From DATARR01 sp034666985 (GTDB lineage: Bacteria; Acidobacteriota; Thermoanaerobaculia; Multivoradales; UBA5704), in the NCBI GenBank assembly GCA_034666985.1, contig JAXDKS010000054.1, positions 62,001 to 126,000 of the forward strand: a stretch of DNA of 64,000 bases, written 5' to 3'. Position numbers and translations under genes: made by a program. Below, in pieces: positions 50,841 through 58,602 of the stretch (the stretch's first letter is position 1; every line of letters starts with the position of its first letter). The notes beneath the pieces were generated by a model. That model worked only from the letters and a program-made list of their open reading frames with translations, did no database searches and was not told the origin of the DNA.

Positions 50841-52169
50841 ATGCCCGATCCGCAGCGCAAGATTTTCGTCCTCGACACCTCCGTCGTGCTGTATGACTTC
50901 AACGCCCTCCAGAACTTCCAGGAGCACGACGTCGCGATCCCCATCACCGTGCTGGAGGAGCTCGATCAGTTCAAGAAGGGCAACTCCGTCCTCAATCTCC
51001 AGGCCCGCGAGTTCATCCGCCAGCTCGACAAGCTGTCGAGCCACAACATGCTCCATGAGTGGATTCCCCTCGACGGCCCCGCCCGCGGCAAGTTCCGGGT
51101 GGTCACCGACGTGGGTACCGGCGTCGACGCCGGCGAGGTCTTCGGCTCGCGCAAGGCCGACCACCGCATCCTGAACGCCGCCCTCCACCTGAGCCAGGCC
51201 CACCCGGACCGCCGCATCATCCTGGTGAGCAAGGACGTCAACCTTCGTCTCAAGGCGCGGGCCCTCAACCTTCCGGCCGAGGACTACGAGACGGTCAAGA
51301 TCAAGGACCTCGACCACCTCCCCAAGGGGAAGAACGAGGTCGAGATCGCCGACGGCGCCACCATCGACCGCCTCTACCAGGAGGAGTGGCTGCCGGTGGA
51401 GGCGGTGCTGGACAGCCGGCCGCCGGGCAACCAGTATTTCATCCTGCGCAGCGGCTCGAAGTCGGCCCTGGCGTTCTACAACCCGCGCACCGACCGCATC
51501 GAGCGGGTGGTCAAGCCCATCGCCTACGGCATCTCGCCGCGCAACGCCGAGCAGACTTTCGCCCTGCATGCCGTGCTCAACCTCGACGTCCCGCTGGTGA
51601 GCCTCTCCGGCGCCGCGGGCACGGGCAAGACCCTCCTCGCCCTCGCCGGCTCGCTGGAGCAGCGGCGGCACTTCCGGCAGATCTATCTCGCGCGGCCCAT
51701 CGTCCCCCTCTCCAACCGCGACATCGGCTTCCTGCCCGGGGACGTGAGCTCCAAGATCAACCCCTTCATGCAGCCGCTGTGGGACAACCTCGGGATCATC
51801 AAGAACCAGTTCGACGAGAAGGAGCGGGAGTACAAGAAGGTCGACGAGCTGGTGGAGACCGAGAAGCTGCACATCGTTCCCCTCGCCTACATCCGCGGCC
51901 GCAGCCTCGCCAACGTCATCTTCATCGTCGACGAGGCCCAGAACCTCACGCCGCACGAGGTGAAGACCATCATCACCCGCGCCGGCGAGCGCACCAAGAT
52001 CGTGCTGACGGGGGACATCTTCCAGATCGACACCCCCTACCTCGACGCCCACAGCAACGGCCTCTCCTACCTGATCGACCGCCTGCGGGGAAACCCGCTC
52101 TACGCGCACATCAACCTGGAGAAGGGGGAGAGATCGGCGCTGGCGAACCTGGCGAGCACGATGTTGTAA
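50841..52169 (+). CDS. PIN-PhoH family ATPase (PhoH2-type)
   Basis: The 442-residue product joins an N-terminal PIN RNase domain (KIFVLDTSVVLYDFNAL with the catalytic Asp, HRILNAALH, ILVSKDVNLRLKA) to a C-terminal PhoH P-loop ATPase (Walker A GAAGTGKT about 257-264, Walker B FIVDEAQNL, and TGDIFQID). PhoH2-type proteins are RNA helicase-RNases, often linked to toxin-antitoxin biology, but also occur as stand-alone housekeeping genes, as here. The start is ATG 50841. Confidence 0.92.
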   Translation: MPDPQRKIFVLDTSVVLYDFNALQNFQEHDVAIPITVLEELDQFKKGNSVLNLQAREFIRQLDKLSSHNMLHEWIPLDGPARGKFRVVTDVGTGVDAGEVFGSRKADHRILNAALHLSQAHPDRRIILVSKDVNLRLKARALNLPAEDYETVKIKDLDHLPKGKNEVEIADGATIDRLYQEEWLPVEAVLDSRPPGNQYFILRSGSKSALAFYNPRTDRIERVVKPIAYGISPRNAEQTFALHAVLNLDVPLVSLSGAAGTGKTLLALAGSLEQRRHFRQIYLARPIVPLSNRDIGFLPGDVSSKINPFMQPLWDNLGIIKNQFDEKEREYKKVDELVETEKLHIVPLAYIRGRSLANVIFIVDEAQNLTPHEVKTIITRAGERTKIVLTGDIFQIDTPYLDAHSNGLSYLIDRLRGNPLYAHINLEKGERSALANLASTML

Positions 52170-52172
52170 AAA

Positions 52173-52307
52173 CCCTCATCACCCCGGCCCTCTTCTCCCA
52201 CCGCCCTCCCCCCAACCGGGAGAAGAGGGAGAAAAGCAAGAACGCCCCAGTGGCGTTCCCCTCTCCCGGTCGGGGGGAGGGCGGTGGGAGAGGGGCCAGG
52301 GGTGAGG
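52173..52307. repeat. Dispersed ~135-bp palindromic element, copy C
   Basis: This copy has the same orientation as 22048-22182 and is nearly identical outside the centre. It fills the gap between the converging phoH stop (52169) and the stop of the phosphatase-superfamily gene (52310) with only 2-3 bases to spare on each side. Confidence 0.87.
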
Positions 52308-52309
52308 GC

Positions 52310-53655
52310 CTAATACCCCAGCGCCCGCAGCCGCGCCACGTTCTCCGGGTCCACCTCCGCGGGGGCCAGCCGGTCCGAGGCGGCGAGGCCTTTCTGGACT
52401 TCGGCCATCCAGCCCTGGAGGCGCTGGGAGAGGGCGCCGGCGAGCGTGCGGGCTTCGGCTGGATCGGCGAGGAGGTCGAAGAGCCCGTGGCGACCCTCGC
52501 CAAGACGGAAGACCTCCTTGCGGCCGTCCACCATCACCCCCACTTCCAGCAGACCCCTGGCCCGGGCGCTCGCCGCCTCCTGCCCGGAGAGCACGGCGCC
52601 CTTGTGGGCCTCGAACCAGGTGACGCGGTCGCGAGGAGGCGCGGCGCCACCCAGCACCGCCGCCCAGTCGTAGCCCCGGAAACCGGGGGGCGCGGGCAGG
52701 CCGACGAGGCCCAGGAGCGTGGGGGCCACGTCCAGGTTCAGGGCCGGCGCGTCGATCACCGTGCCCGGCCGGATCTTCCCCGCCCAGGCGAATCCGAGGG
52801 GGATGCGCAACGCCGGCTCGTAGAGGTTGCGGCCATGCCCCCAGTAGCCGTGCTCGCCCAGGCTCTCGCCATGATCCGCCGCGAAGACGAACAGCGTGTT
52901 GGCCTTGAGGGCCGGATCGCGGTCGAAGAGGTCGAGGATGCGGCCCAGTTGCCGGTCCGCGAAGGCGATCTCCGTGTCGTAGCGATCGGAAGCGGAGATG
53001 TCCCCTCCAGCGGGAAGGCCCAATGGATGGGCGAGCTCCGCGTGCAGGCGATAGGGGGCGTGGGGCTCCACGTAGTGAACCCAGAGGAGGAATGGCCGCC
53101 GGCTCTGGCGGGCCTCCTCCAGCCAGGCGAGGGCGGCGCCGGAGAGGTCCTCGGCCGTGGCCTCATCCTTGAACAGGCCGAGCCAGCGCTTGCGGGTGAA
53201 AACCTCCTCGTAGCGCTCGAAGTGCTCGCCGAGCCCTGAGATGCGATCCTTGAGCGTCCAGTTCCCCACGAACGCGGCGCTGCGGTAGCCCCGCCGCGTC
53301 AGCAGCCGGGCCACGGATGGCAACCCCGGCCGCAGCCGCAGCCCGTTGCGGGTGGCCCCGTGCTCGTGAGGGTAGAGGGAGGTGAACAGGGAGCACAGCG
53401 CCGGATTGGTGAGCGGCTCCACCGTCCGCGCTTCTGTGAACCGCGCACCCGAGGCCAGCAGCCGGTCGATGTTTGGCGACGTGGGCCGGCGATAGCCGTA
53501 GGCCGACAGCCGGTCCTGCCGCAAGGCGTCGATGGTCAGGATGACCACGTTGGGGAACCGTGGCTCTGGCGGCTCGGCCTGGTGGGCCCGGAGGGCCAGG
53601 GGGAAAAGAAGGAGGATGAGGAGCCCGGCCCCAACTTTGCTACGCTCACCGGCAT
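52310..53655 (-). CDS. Alkaline-phosphatase-superfamily hydrolase (sulfatase-like), 5' end frameshifted
   Basis: The roughly 445-residue protein has the superfamily core NVVILTIDALRQDRLSAYGY, then EPLTNPALCSLFTSLYPHEHG, and the metal end FAADHGESLGEHGYWGHG. At the nucleophile site a Thr (TNPAL) replaces the Cys/Ser-x-Pro-x-Arg of true sulfatases, so formylglycine is impossible. A phosphodiesterase or phosphoethanolamine/phosphoglycerol-type transferase is more likely. The signal helix GLLILLLFPLALRA lies at the start, but its frame has no start codon. Adding one G to the GGGG run near 53628-53631 links it to ATG 53653-53655 (MPVSVAKLG). Confidence 0.72.
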
Positions 53656-54523
53656 GGACGAGATCCGACCCGAGAAGACCCCCGGCCCCGCGCCGGACGT
53701 GGAGAAGCAGGCGGCGGCCGAGGCGGGCGAGGCGCCGCGGTGGGGCAAGGGCACGGAGCTCGCCGAGGACGGCCACTTCCTCGAAGGGCCTCACGCCCGG
53801 TCGTCCGAGCTGCGCCGGCTGGCCCGCATCGGCGCCGACTTCATCCGCGGCTTCCGCGGCCTGCACTTCGTGGGACCGTGCGTCACCGTCTTCGGCTCGG
53901 CCCGCTTCCAGGAGGACCATCGGTATTACGGCATGGCCCGGGAGATGGGCCGGCGCCTGGGCCGCGCCGGCTTCACCGTGCTGACCGGCGGCGGGCCGGG
54001 CATCATGGAGGCCGCCAACCGCGGCGCCCGCGACGTGGGGGCCCGCTCCATCGGCTGCAACATCGTGCTGCCCAAGGAGCAGAAGCCCAACCCCTACGTC
54101 GACCGCTGGATCGAGTTCCGCTACTTCTTCGTTCGCAAGGTGATGCTGGTCAAATACTCCTACGCCTTCGTGGTCCTCCCCGGCGGCTTCGGCACCATGG
54201 ACGAGATCTTCGAGTGCGCCACCCTCATCCAGACGGGGAAAATCCGCAACTTCCCCCTCATCCTGATGGGCACGGACTATTGGCGGCCGCTGCATGATTT
54301 CATCCATCATGGCATGGTCGGAGAAAGCACCATTCTACCCGCGGACGCCGACCGCCTGCTGTTCACCGACTCCATGGACGAAGCCATGGAACGCATCCTC
54401 ACCGCGGCCACCAAGGAATTCGGCCTCGTCTGGGAGCCTTCGCCGCGCTGGTATTTCGGGGAGTCGGGGATGCGGAAGGGGGAGGCCAGGACAGCTCCGG
54501 CACCGGCCACGACAGCGAAGTAG
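53654..54523 (+). CDS. LOG-family protein (TIGR00730-type)
   Basis: The 289-residue product is a lysine-decarboxylase-like Rossmann-fold LOG protein, a family that releases bases from nucleoside monophosphates (cytokinin-activating type) or binds nucleotides. Motifs are CVTVFGSARF, LTGGGPGIMEAANRGA and the catalytic PGGFGTMDE. It has an N-terminal extension (1-60) seen in larger bacterial LOGs. Its ATG shares CATG with the likely start of the divergent phosphatase-superfamily gene. It opens a three-gene run with the S51-like and metallophosphoesterase genes. Confidence 0.88.
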   Translation: MDEIRPEKTPGPAPDVEKQAAAEAGEAPRWGKGTELAEDGHFLEGPHARSSELRRLARIGADFIRGFRGLHFVGPCVTVFGSARFQEDHRYYGMAREMGRRLGRAGFTVLTGGGPGIMEAANRGARDVGARSIGCNIVLPKEQKPNPYVDRWIEFRYFFVRKVMLVKYSYAFVVLPGGFGTMDEIFECATLIQTGKIRNFPLILMGTDYWRPLHDFIHHGMVGESTILPADADRLLFTDSMDEAMERILTAATKEFGLVWEPSPRWYFGESGMRKGEARTAPAPATTAK

Positions 54524-54558
54524 ACGAATCCGATATCTTTCCCCTGCGGAGACCCGCC

Positions 54559-55380
54559 ATGGCGACATCCCTCAAACCCATCTTCCTCCTGGCTGACAGC
54601 CAGCTCCTCTTCTGGCGCGACGAGGAGGGGAAGCGCTTCCTCGACCGCGCCCGCGTCCTGATTGATGCCGACGGGGCAGGCCGGGAGCCGAAGGCCGCCT
54701 ACGTCGGCGCCTCCAACGGTGATCTCCACGAGTTCTACGAGCTGTTCCTCGGCGCCATGGCCGAGATCGGCATCCGCGACTGCCGCCAGATCTACTCCCA
54801 GCCCAACGCCGAGGAGCTCGAGTTTCTCGGGGAAGCCGATCTCATCCTCCTGGCCGGCGGCGACGTGCGGCAGGGCTGGACCGTGTTCGAGGAGACCGGC
54901 CTCAAGGACAAGCTCGTGGAGCGCTACTACGCCGGCGCGATCCTCGTCGGCGTCTCGGCCGGCGCCGTGCAGCTCGGCCTCAAGGGATGGAACGAAGAGG
55001 GCTCCGAGATCTTCGACACCTTCCGCCTGGTGCCGTTCGTGGTCGACGTCCACGACGAGGGATCATGGACCGGCCTGCTGCGCGCCGTTCCCAGGGCGGG
55101 CGAGCACGCCCGGGGCTTCGGCATCCCCACGGGCGGCGGCGCCCTCTATCATCCGGACTACTCGCTGGAGCCCGTCCGCCACCCCATGACCGAGGTGGAG
55201 GCCACCGAGGACGGGCTGCGCCAAGCCCTGCTGATGCCCGGCGCGGGCCAGCCGGGGGACGACGGCGGCGAAAGCGGCGAGGGCGAGACGAGGCCCGAGG
55301 TCCTGTCCCAGGAGGAGATCGTCGAGCGCGTATTGCGCAATATTGGCGATCCTGGCGATCCTGGCGATCCCGTCAACTGA
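54559..55380 (+). CDS. Peptidase S51 / type-1 GATase-like protein
   Basis: The 273-residue product resembles cyanophycinase and dipeptidase E relatives: LADSQLLFW at the start, LLAGGDVRQGW, and the nucleophile elbow VGVSAGAVQLG with Ser in place of Cys. Substrate is unknown, possibly an unusual peptide. The C terminus ends in G-D-P repeats from a 9-bp tandem repeat (about 55343-55372). It is 35 bp after the LOG gene and 13 bp before the phosphoesterase gene. Confidence 0.8.
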   Translation: MATSLKPIFLLADSQLLFWRDEEGKRFLDRARVLIDADGAGREPKAAYVGASNGDLHEFYELFLGAMAEIGIRDCRQIYSQPNAEELEFLGEADLILLAGGDVRQGWTVFEETGLKDKLVERYYAGAILVGVSAGAVQLGLKGWNEEGSEIFDTFRLVPFVVDVHDEGSWTGLLRAVPRAGEHARGFGIPTGGGALYHPDYSLEPVRHPMTEVEATEDGLRQALLMPGAGQPGDDGGESGEGETRPEVLSQEEIVERVLRNIGDPGDPGDPVN

Positions 55381-55393
55381 GCCCTCGATCCCG

Positions 55394-56254
55394 ATGAAGC
55401 TCTATGCGCTGGGGGACCTGCACCTCCGCTACGAAGTGACGCGCCGGGCCCTCCAGGAGTTGCCCGTCCATCCAAACGACTGGCTCATCCTGGTCGGGGA
55501 CGTCGGCGAGATCGAGGAGCACCTGCGCTTCGCCCTTGCCCTCGTCACCCGCCGCTTCGCCCGCGTCCTCTGGGTGCCGGGCAACCACGACCTGTGGACC
55601 ATCCCCACGAAGTCGGACGATCTGCGAGGGCAGGCGAAGTACGAGTGGCTGGTGGCCATCTGCCGCGACTACGGCGTGCTCACCCCCGAGGATCCCTACG
55701 TCACCTGGCCGGGGGACGGGGCCGGCCGCATCCTGGCTCCCACCTTCGTCCTCTATGACTACACCTTCCGGCCTGACGACGTGCCGGTGGAGCACGCCCT
55801 CGAATGGGCGGCGGAGGAGAACCTCCTGTGCTCCGACGAGGTGCTGCTCCATCCCGATCCCTTCATCTCCAAGATCGCCTGGTGCCATGAGCGGGTGCGG
55901 CTGACCGAGCCGCGGCTGGCCGAGGCCGCGGGCCGGGGGCCGCTCATCCTCATCAATCACTTCCCCCTGCGCCAGGACCTCGCCATCCTGCCGCGCATCC
56001 CCCGCTTCTCCATCTGGTGCGGCACCCGCCTGACCGAGGACTGGCACCTGCGCTACCGCGCCGAGGCGGTCCTCTACGGCCACCTCCACATCCGCTCCAC
56101 CCACTACCGGGACGGCGTCCGCTTCGAGGAGTGCTCCCTGGGCTACCCACAGAACTGGGACGCCAGCCGCGGCATCGAGCCCTACCTGCGCCAGATCCTC
56201 CCCCATCCCGAGGGACCCGCGAGCCCCCCGCGGTCGACGCACCCGGACTTCTGA
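55394..56254 (+). CDS. Calcineurin-like metallophosphoesterase
   Basis: The 286-residue product has the five metallophosphoesterase motifs: GDLH (near residue 7), GDVGE, GNHD, NHFP and GHLH. It hydrolyses a phosphomono- or diester with two metal ions in the cytoplasm. No signal peptide is present. It is third in the run after LOG and S51. A 208-bp gap without a gene follows. Confidence 0.9.
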   Translation: MKLYALGDLHLRYEVTRRALQELPVHPNDWLILVGDVGEIEEHLRFALALVTRRFARVLWVPGNHDLWTIPTKSDDLRGQAKYEWLVAICRDYGVLTPEDPYVTWPGDGAGRILAPTFVLYDYTFRPDDVPVEHALEWAAEENLLCSDEVLLHPDPFISKIAWCHERVRLTEPRLAEAAGRGPLILINHFPLRQDLAILPRIPRFSIWCGTRLTEDWHLRYRAEAVLYGHLHIRSTHYRDGVRFEECSLGYPQNWDASRGIEPYLRQILPHPEGPASPPRSTHPDF

Positions 56255-56462
56255 GGCGCCCCCGGCTCGCTATTCCCTTCAGCGCGCACCCTACCTTGCA
56301 AGGAGCCCCTGCGACTTCTTCTCTTTTCGGATTCTTCCCACCCGCCGCCGGCAGACTCTGCGTCCGCCGTGCTGACGACGGGAGATGACGGAGGTGAGCT
56401 GTCAACCCACACCGTGACGGGGGTCTGAGCGGCGGAGCGTCACGGTCGGAGAGGAGAGAAGG

Positions 56463-57551
56463 ATGATGAGATCACGAGGGCTGATCGTCTGTATCCTGTT
56501 GTTGCTCGCCGCGGTTCCCGCCTTGGCCGTACGGCCCATCGACCGCATCCCTGCCGGTGTGGATTACTGGCAGACGCTGAGCAGCGGCGCCACGGCCTAC
56601 AGCTTCGCCAACAACCCCATCCCGGCCGGCTTCTTCTGCGGCAAGTCCGCACCCTTCCGCGGCCGGGTCTTCTTCGAGGGCGTGCCTCTCCACAGCGAGC
56701 CGGCAGGCATCCTCGGGACGACCGACACCATCATCGAGCGCCTGGACAACGCCGCGTTCGACAAGAACGGCGACGCCCGTACCCGCATCCGGGGCCGCGC
56801 GCTCAACCTCCAGGGCTCCGCGCCCATCAAGACCGCCTGCGGCTCGTTCAAGGTGACGGCGAACCTCACCGACGACCAGCCCGAGAGCACGATGGTCTTC
56901 CATCGCGAGCATCCGTTCGGCGGCACCTTCAAGGCCCAGCTCAAGCTGCGGGTGAGCATCAACTTCACCAGCCTGGCGACCGGCAAGACGTTCTCGGTCG
57001 CCCGCAACGTCGACCTCCCGACCGTCAACGCGGTGCCCTTCGCCATGGGCTCGATGGCTGTCCAGTGCGCGAGCACCACGACCATCGCCGCCGAGCAGGT
57101 GACGCTCGCCGACGGCCGGCCGCTGATCACCCGCGCCCCTGGAACTCCCGGGAAGCTCGCCGCCGCCGGCGAGCAGCCGGTCGAGCGGGACCCGGGCACG
57201 GTCGAGCCCGCCCCCTCCCCGACTCCCGTGGCCACGGGCTGCTACTGCAATCCCAACCCGCCGTACAACTGCATGAACACCTACGCCTGGCACGACCCCT
57301 GCGCCAACAACCCCAACTGCGAGCTGCATTTCACCCACACTCCGTGCGAGCTCGGCTACCGCAGCCAGTGCACCGCCACCGACACCGGCGCGACGGGGTC
57401 GCAGAGCTATCTGGGCCAGCTCCAGGTCCTCTATGATCGTGGCTACCTCACCGACAAGCCGGAGGTCGCCCTCCAGAAGCAGCTCCGCACCGCCAAGCAG
57501 ATCGAGAAGGATCAGGCCGCCCGCGACCGCGAGATGCGGCAGCAGCAGTAG
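56463..57551 (+). CDS. Secreted hypothetical protein with Cys-rich centre
   Basis: The 362-residue protein has a signal peptide (LIVCILLLLAAVPALA), a large N-terminal domain starting IDRIPAGVDYWQT, a proline-rich linker near 235-255 (VEPAPSPTPVATG), a cysteine-rich stretch (CYCNPNPPYNC...CANNPNCELHF) and a C-terminal charged helix (KQLRTAKQIEKDQAARDREM). I do not recognise the family; similar layouts occur in secreted acidobacterial proteins of unknown role. GGAGAGGAGAGAAGG precedes the start; two adjacent ATGs are possible. A strong terminator follows. Confidence 0.72.
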   Translation: MMRSRGLIVCILLLLAAVPALAVRPIDRIPAGVDYWQTLSSGATAYSFANNPIPAGFFCGKSAPFRGRVFFEGVPLHSEPAGILGTTDTIIERLDNAAFDKNGDARTRIRGRALNLQGSAPIKTACGSFKVTANLTDDQPESTMVFHREHPFGGTFKAQLKLRVSINFTSLATGKTFSVARNVDLPTVNAVPFAMGSMAVQCASTTTIAAEQVTLADGRPLITRAPGTPGKLAAAGEQPVERDPGTVEPAPSPTPVATGCYCNPNPPYNCMNTYAWHDPCANNPNCELHFTHTPCELGYRSQCTATDTGATGSQSYLGQLQVLYDRGYLTDKPEVALQKQLRTAKQIEKDQAARDREMRQQQ

Positions 57552-57576
57552 CACGCCCGCACGAGCACGCTGTCGA

Positions 57577-57606
57577 AGGCCCGGGCCGGGTAGCCCGGGC
57601 CTTTTT
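57577..57606 (+). terminator. Intrinsic terminator after the secreted hypothetical gene
   Basis: AGGCCCGGGC (57577-57586) pairs with GCCCGGGCCT (57593-57602) around a 6-base loop and is followed by TTTTT. It lies 26 bases after the stop. Confidence 0.85.
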
Positions 57607-57612
57607 CGTCTC

Positions 57613-57740
57613 GCGCAGCCGTCGCGCAAGTCAGCGCAACAGTTGCGCTGAGCAAATTTTCGCTGCGCACGCCTGCGCAACGGTTGCGCGACTCTAATTT
57701 GGCCGCGCAAGTCAACGCATTGGATTTGGTCGATTCGCGC
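57613..57740. promoter_or_regulatory. GCGC/GCGCAA motifs phased at one helical turn
   Basis: GCGC cores start at 57613, 57624, 57634, 57645, 57665, 57675, 57686, 57705 and 57737, with a CGC at 57716. Gaps are 10-11 or 19-21 bp, a period of about 10.4 bp. GCGCAA and TTGCGC orientations mix, and two exact inverted pairs (GCGCAACAGTTGCGC and GCGCAACGGTTGCGC) occur. It lies just upstream of an HTH gene fragment and may be the fragment's former operator region. Confidence 0.45.
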
Positions 57741-57903
57741 TCTACGCGAGAGGTACAGGATCAGCCAGGTAGTCCTAGCGTCGATCCTCAACACCAGCGT
57801 GTCGACGGTGCGGCAGTGGGAGATCGGCGAAAAGCATCCGAGCGGACCTTCGCTCAAGCTGCTCAATCTGCTGGATCGCAAGGGGCTGGAAGCCGTGATC
57901 TGA
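57721..57903 (+). pseudogene. C-terminal fragment of an Xre/NadS-type HTH regulator
   Basis: From 57721 to the TGA at 57901-57903 the frame reads IRALRERYRISQVVLASILN and then TSVSTVRQWEIG and KLLNLLDRKGLEAVI, the end of NadS/HigA2-type antitoxin regulators that bind their own operator. No ATG or other start precedes it in frame, and the normal first 35-40 residues are missing. It ends 3 bases before the convergent PIN gene stop. It is probably a relic of a second toxin-antitoxin module. Confidence 0.72.
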
Positions 57904-57906
57904 GCG

Positions 57907-58344
57907 TCACTCCACGGGCTCATCATCAGCCGCGCTGAGCAACTCGGCGAGGACCGCCTTCGGCTCCGCTGCCCGGATGGGCGAACGAGTGTAGTCCCGG
58001 AGATTCCGCGTCGCAATCACGTCGGCCCGGCAGGCGGCGGCCGCAGCGACCTGCATGGCGTCCTCAAAATCTCTGAGATCGAGCGCCCCTGCGTACACGA
58101 GACTCTCCGTCGTCGTTGGAGCCACCTGCACGAAGCGCGCAAGGTCCAGAAGGAAATCCTTGGTCTGGTGCTTTCCGCGGGATGGTGCGACCAGGTAGTA
58201 GAAGTTGGATAGCGAGTGCCAAGCCACGAAGGCTGTCCCAGGTTGTTTCTCAAGAGCATCGAGGAGGCGGGCCGCTGCCTCCGCATATGGAGTGCGATCC
58301 AGCGCCAAGTCGATGAGGACGTTCGTATCGACGAGGACGATCAC
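57907..58344 (-). CDS. PIN-domain toxin (VapC-like)
   Basis: The 145-residue product is a PIN RNase: VLVDTNVLIDLALDR with the first catalytic Asp, a conserved Glu region, and DFEDAMQVAAAAACRADVIATRNLRDY with the later acidic residues. It starts at GTG 58342-58344, overlapping the stop of the antitoxin gene by GTGA, the usual toxin-antitoxin arrangement. Target RNA is unknown. Confidence 0.87.
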   Translation of the reverse strand: MIVLVDTNVLIDLALDRTPYAEAAARLLDALEKQPGTAFVAWHSLSNFYYLVAPSRGKHQTKDFLLDLARFVQVAPTTTESLVYAGALDLRDFEDAMQVAAAAACRADVIATRNLRDYTRSPIRAAEPKAVLAELLSAADDEPVE

Positions 58345-58568
58345 AGGTAGCGTTTCGCCAAAGCCTGGTACCGTTCGTCCTCCCTGTCCGCCGGCTGGAA
58401 CTTGCCGCGCCAGCGCTGGGAGAAGGAGGTGCCCTCGTCGGGTTCTTCCGTGACGATCCGCAGAGAGGTCTCGACGAGTTCCGAGAGGGAGAGTCCCCTC
58501 CTACGAGCGTACCGTCTGGCCTTGGGGATCAGCTCCTCGTCGATGGATAGGGTCAGCTTCGCTTTCAT
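58341..58568 (-). CDS. Ribbon-helix-helix antitoxin (DUF6364-like)
   Basis: The 75-residue protein starts KAKLTLSIDEELIPKARRYA, then RRRGLSLSELVETSLR, a DUF6364-type ribbon-helix-helix DNA-binding N terminus, followed by a tail (DEGTSFSQRWRGKFQPADRED) that would wrap the PIN toxin. It is coupled to the toxin by GTGA. It probably represses its own promoter near 58570-58600. Confidence 0.85.
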   Translation of the reverse strand: MKAKLTLSIDEELIPKARRYARRRGLSLSELVETSLRIVTEEPDEGTSFSQRWRGKFQPADREDERYQALAKRYL

Positions 58569-58602
58569 GGCATCACCAGTATACCCGCATCGCCCAGCCC
58601 GC

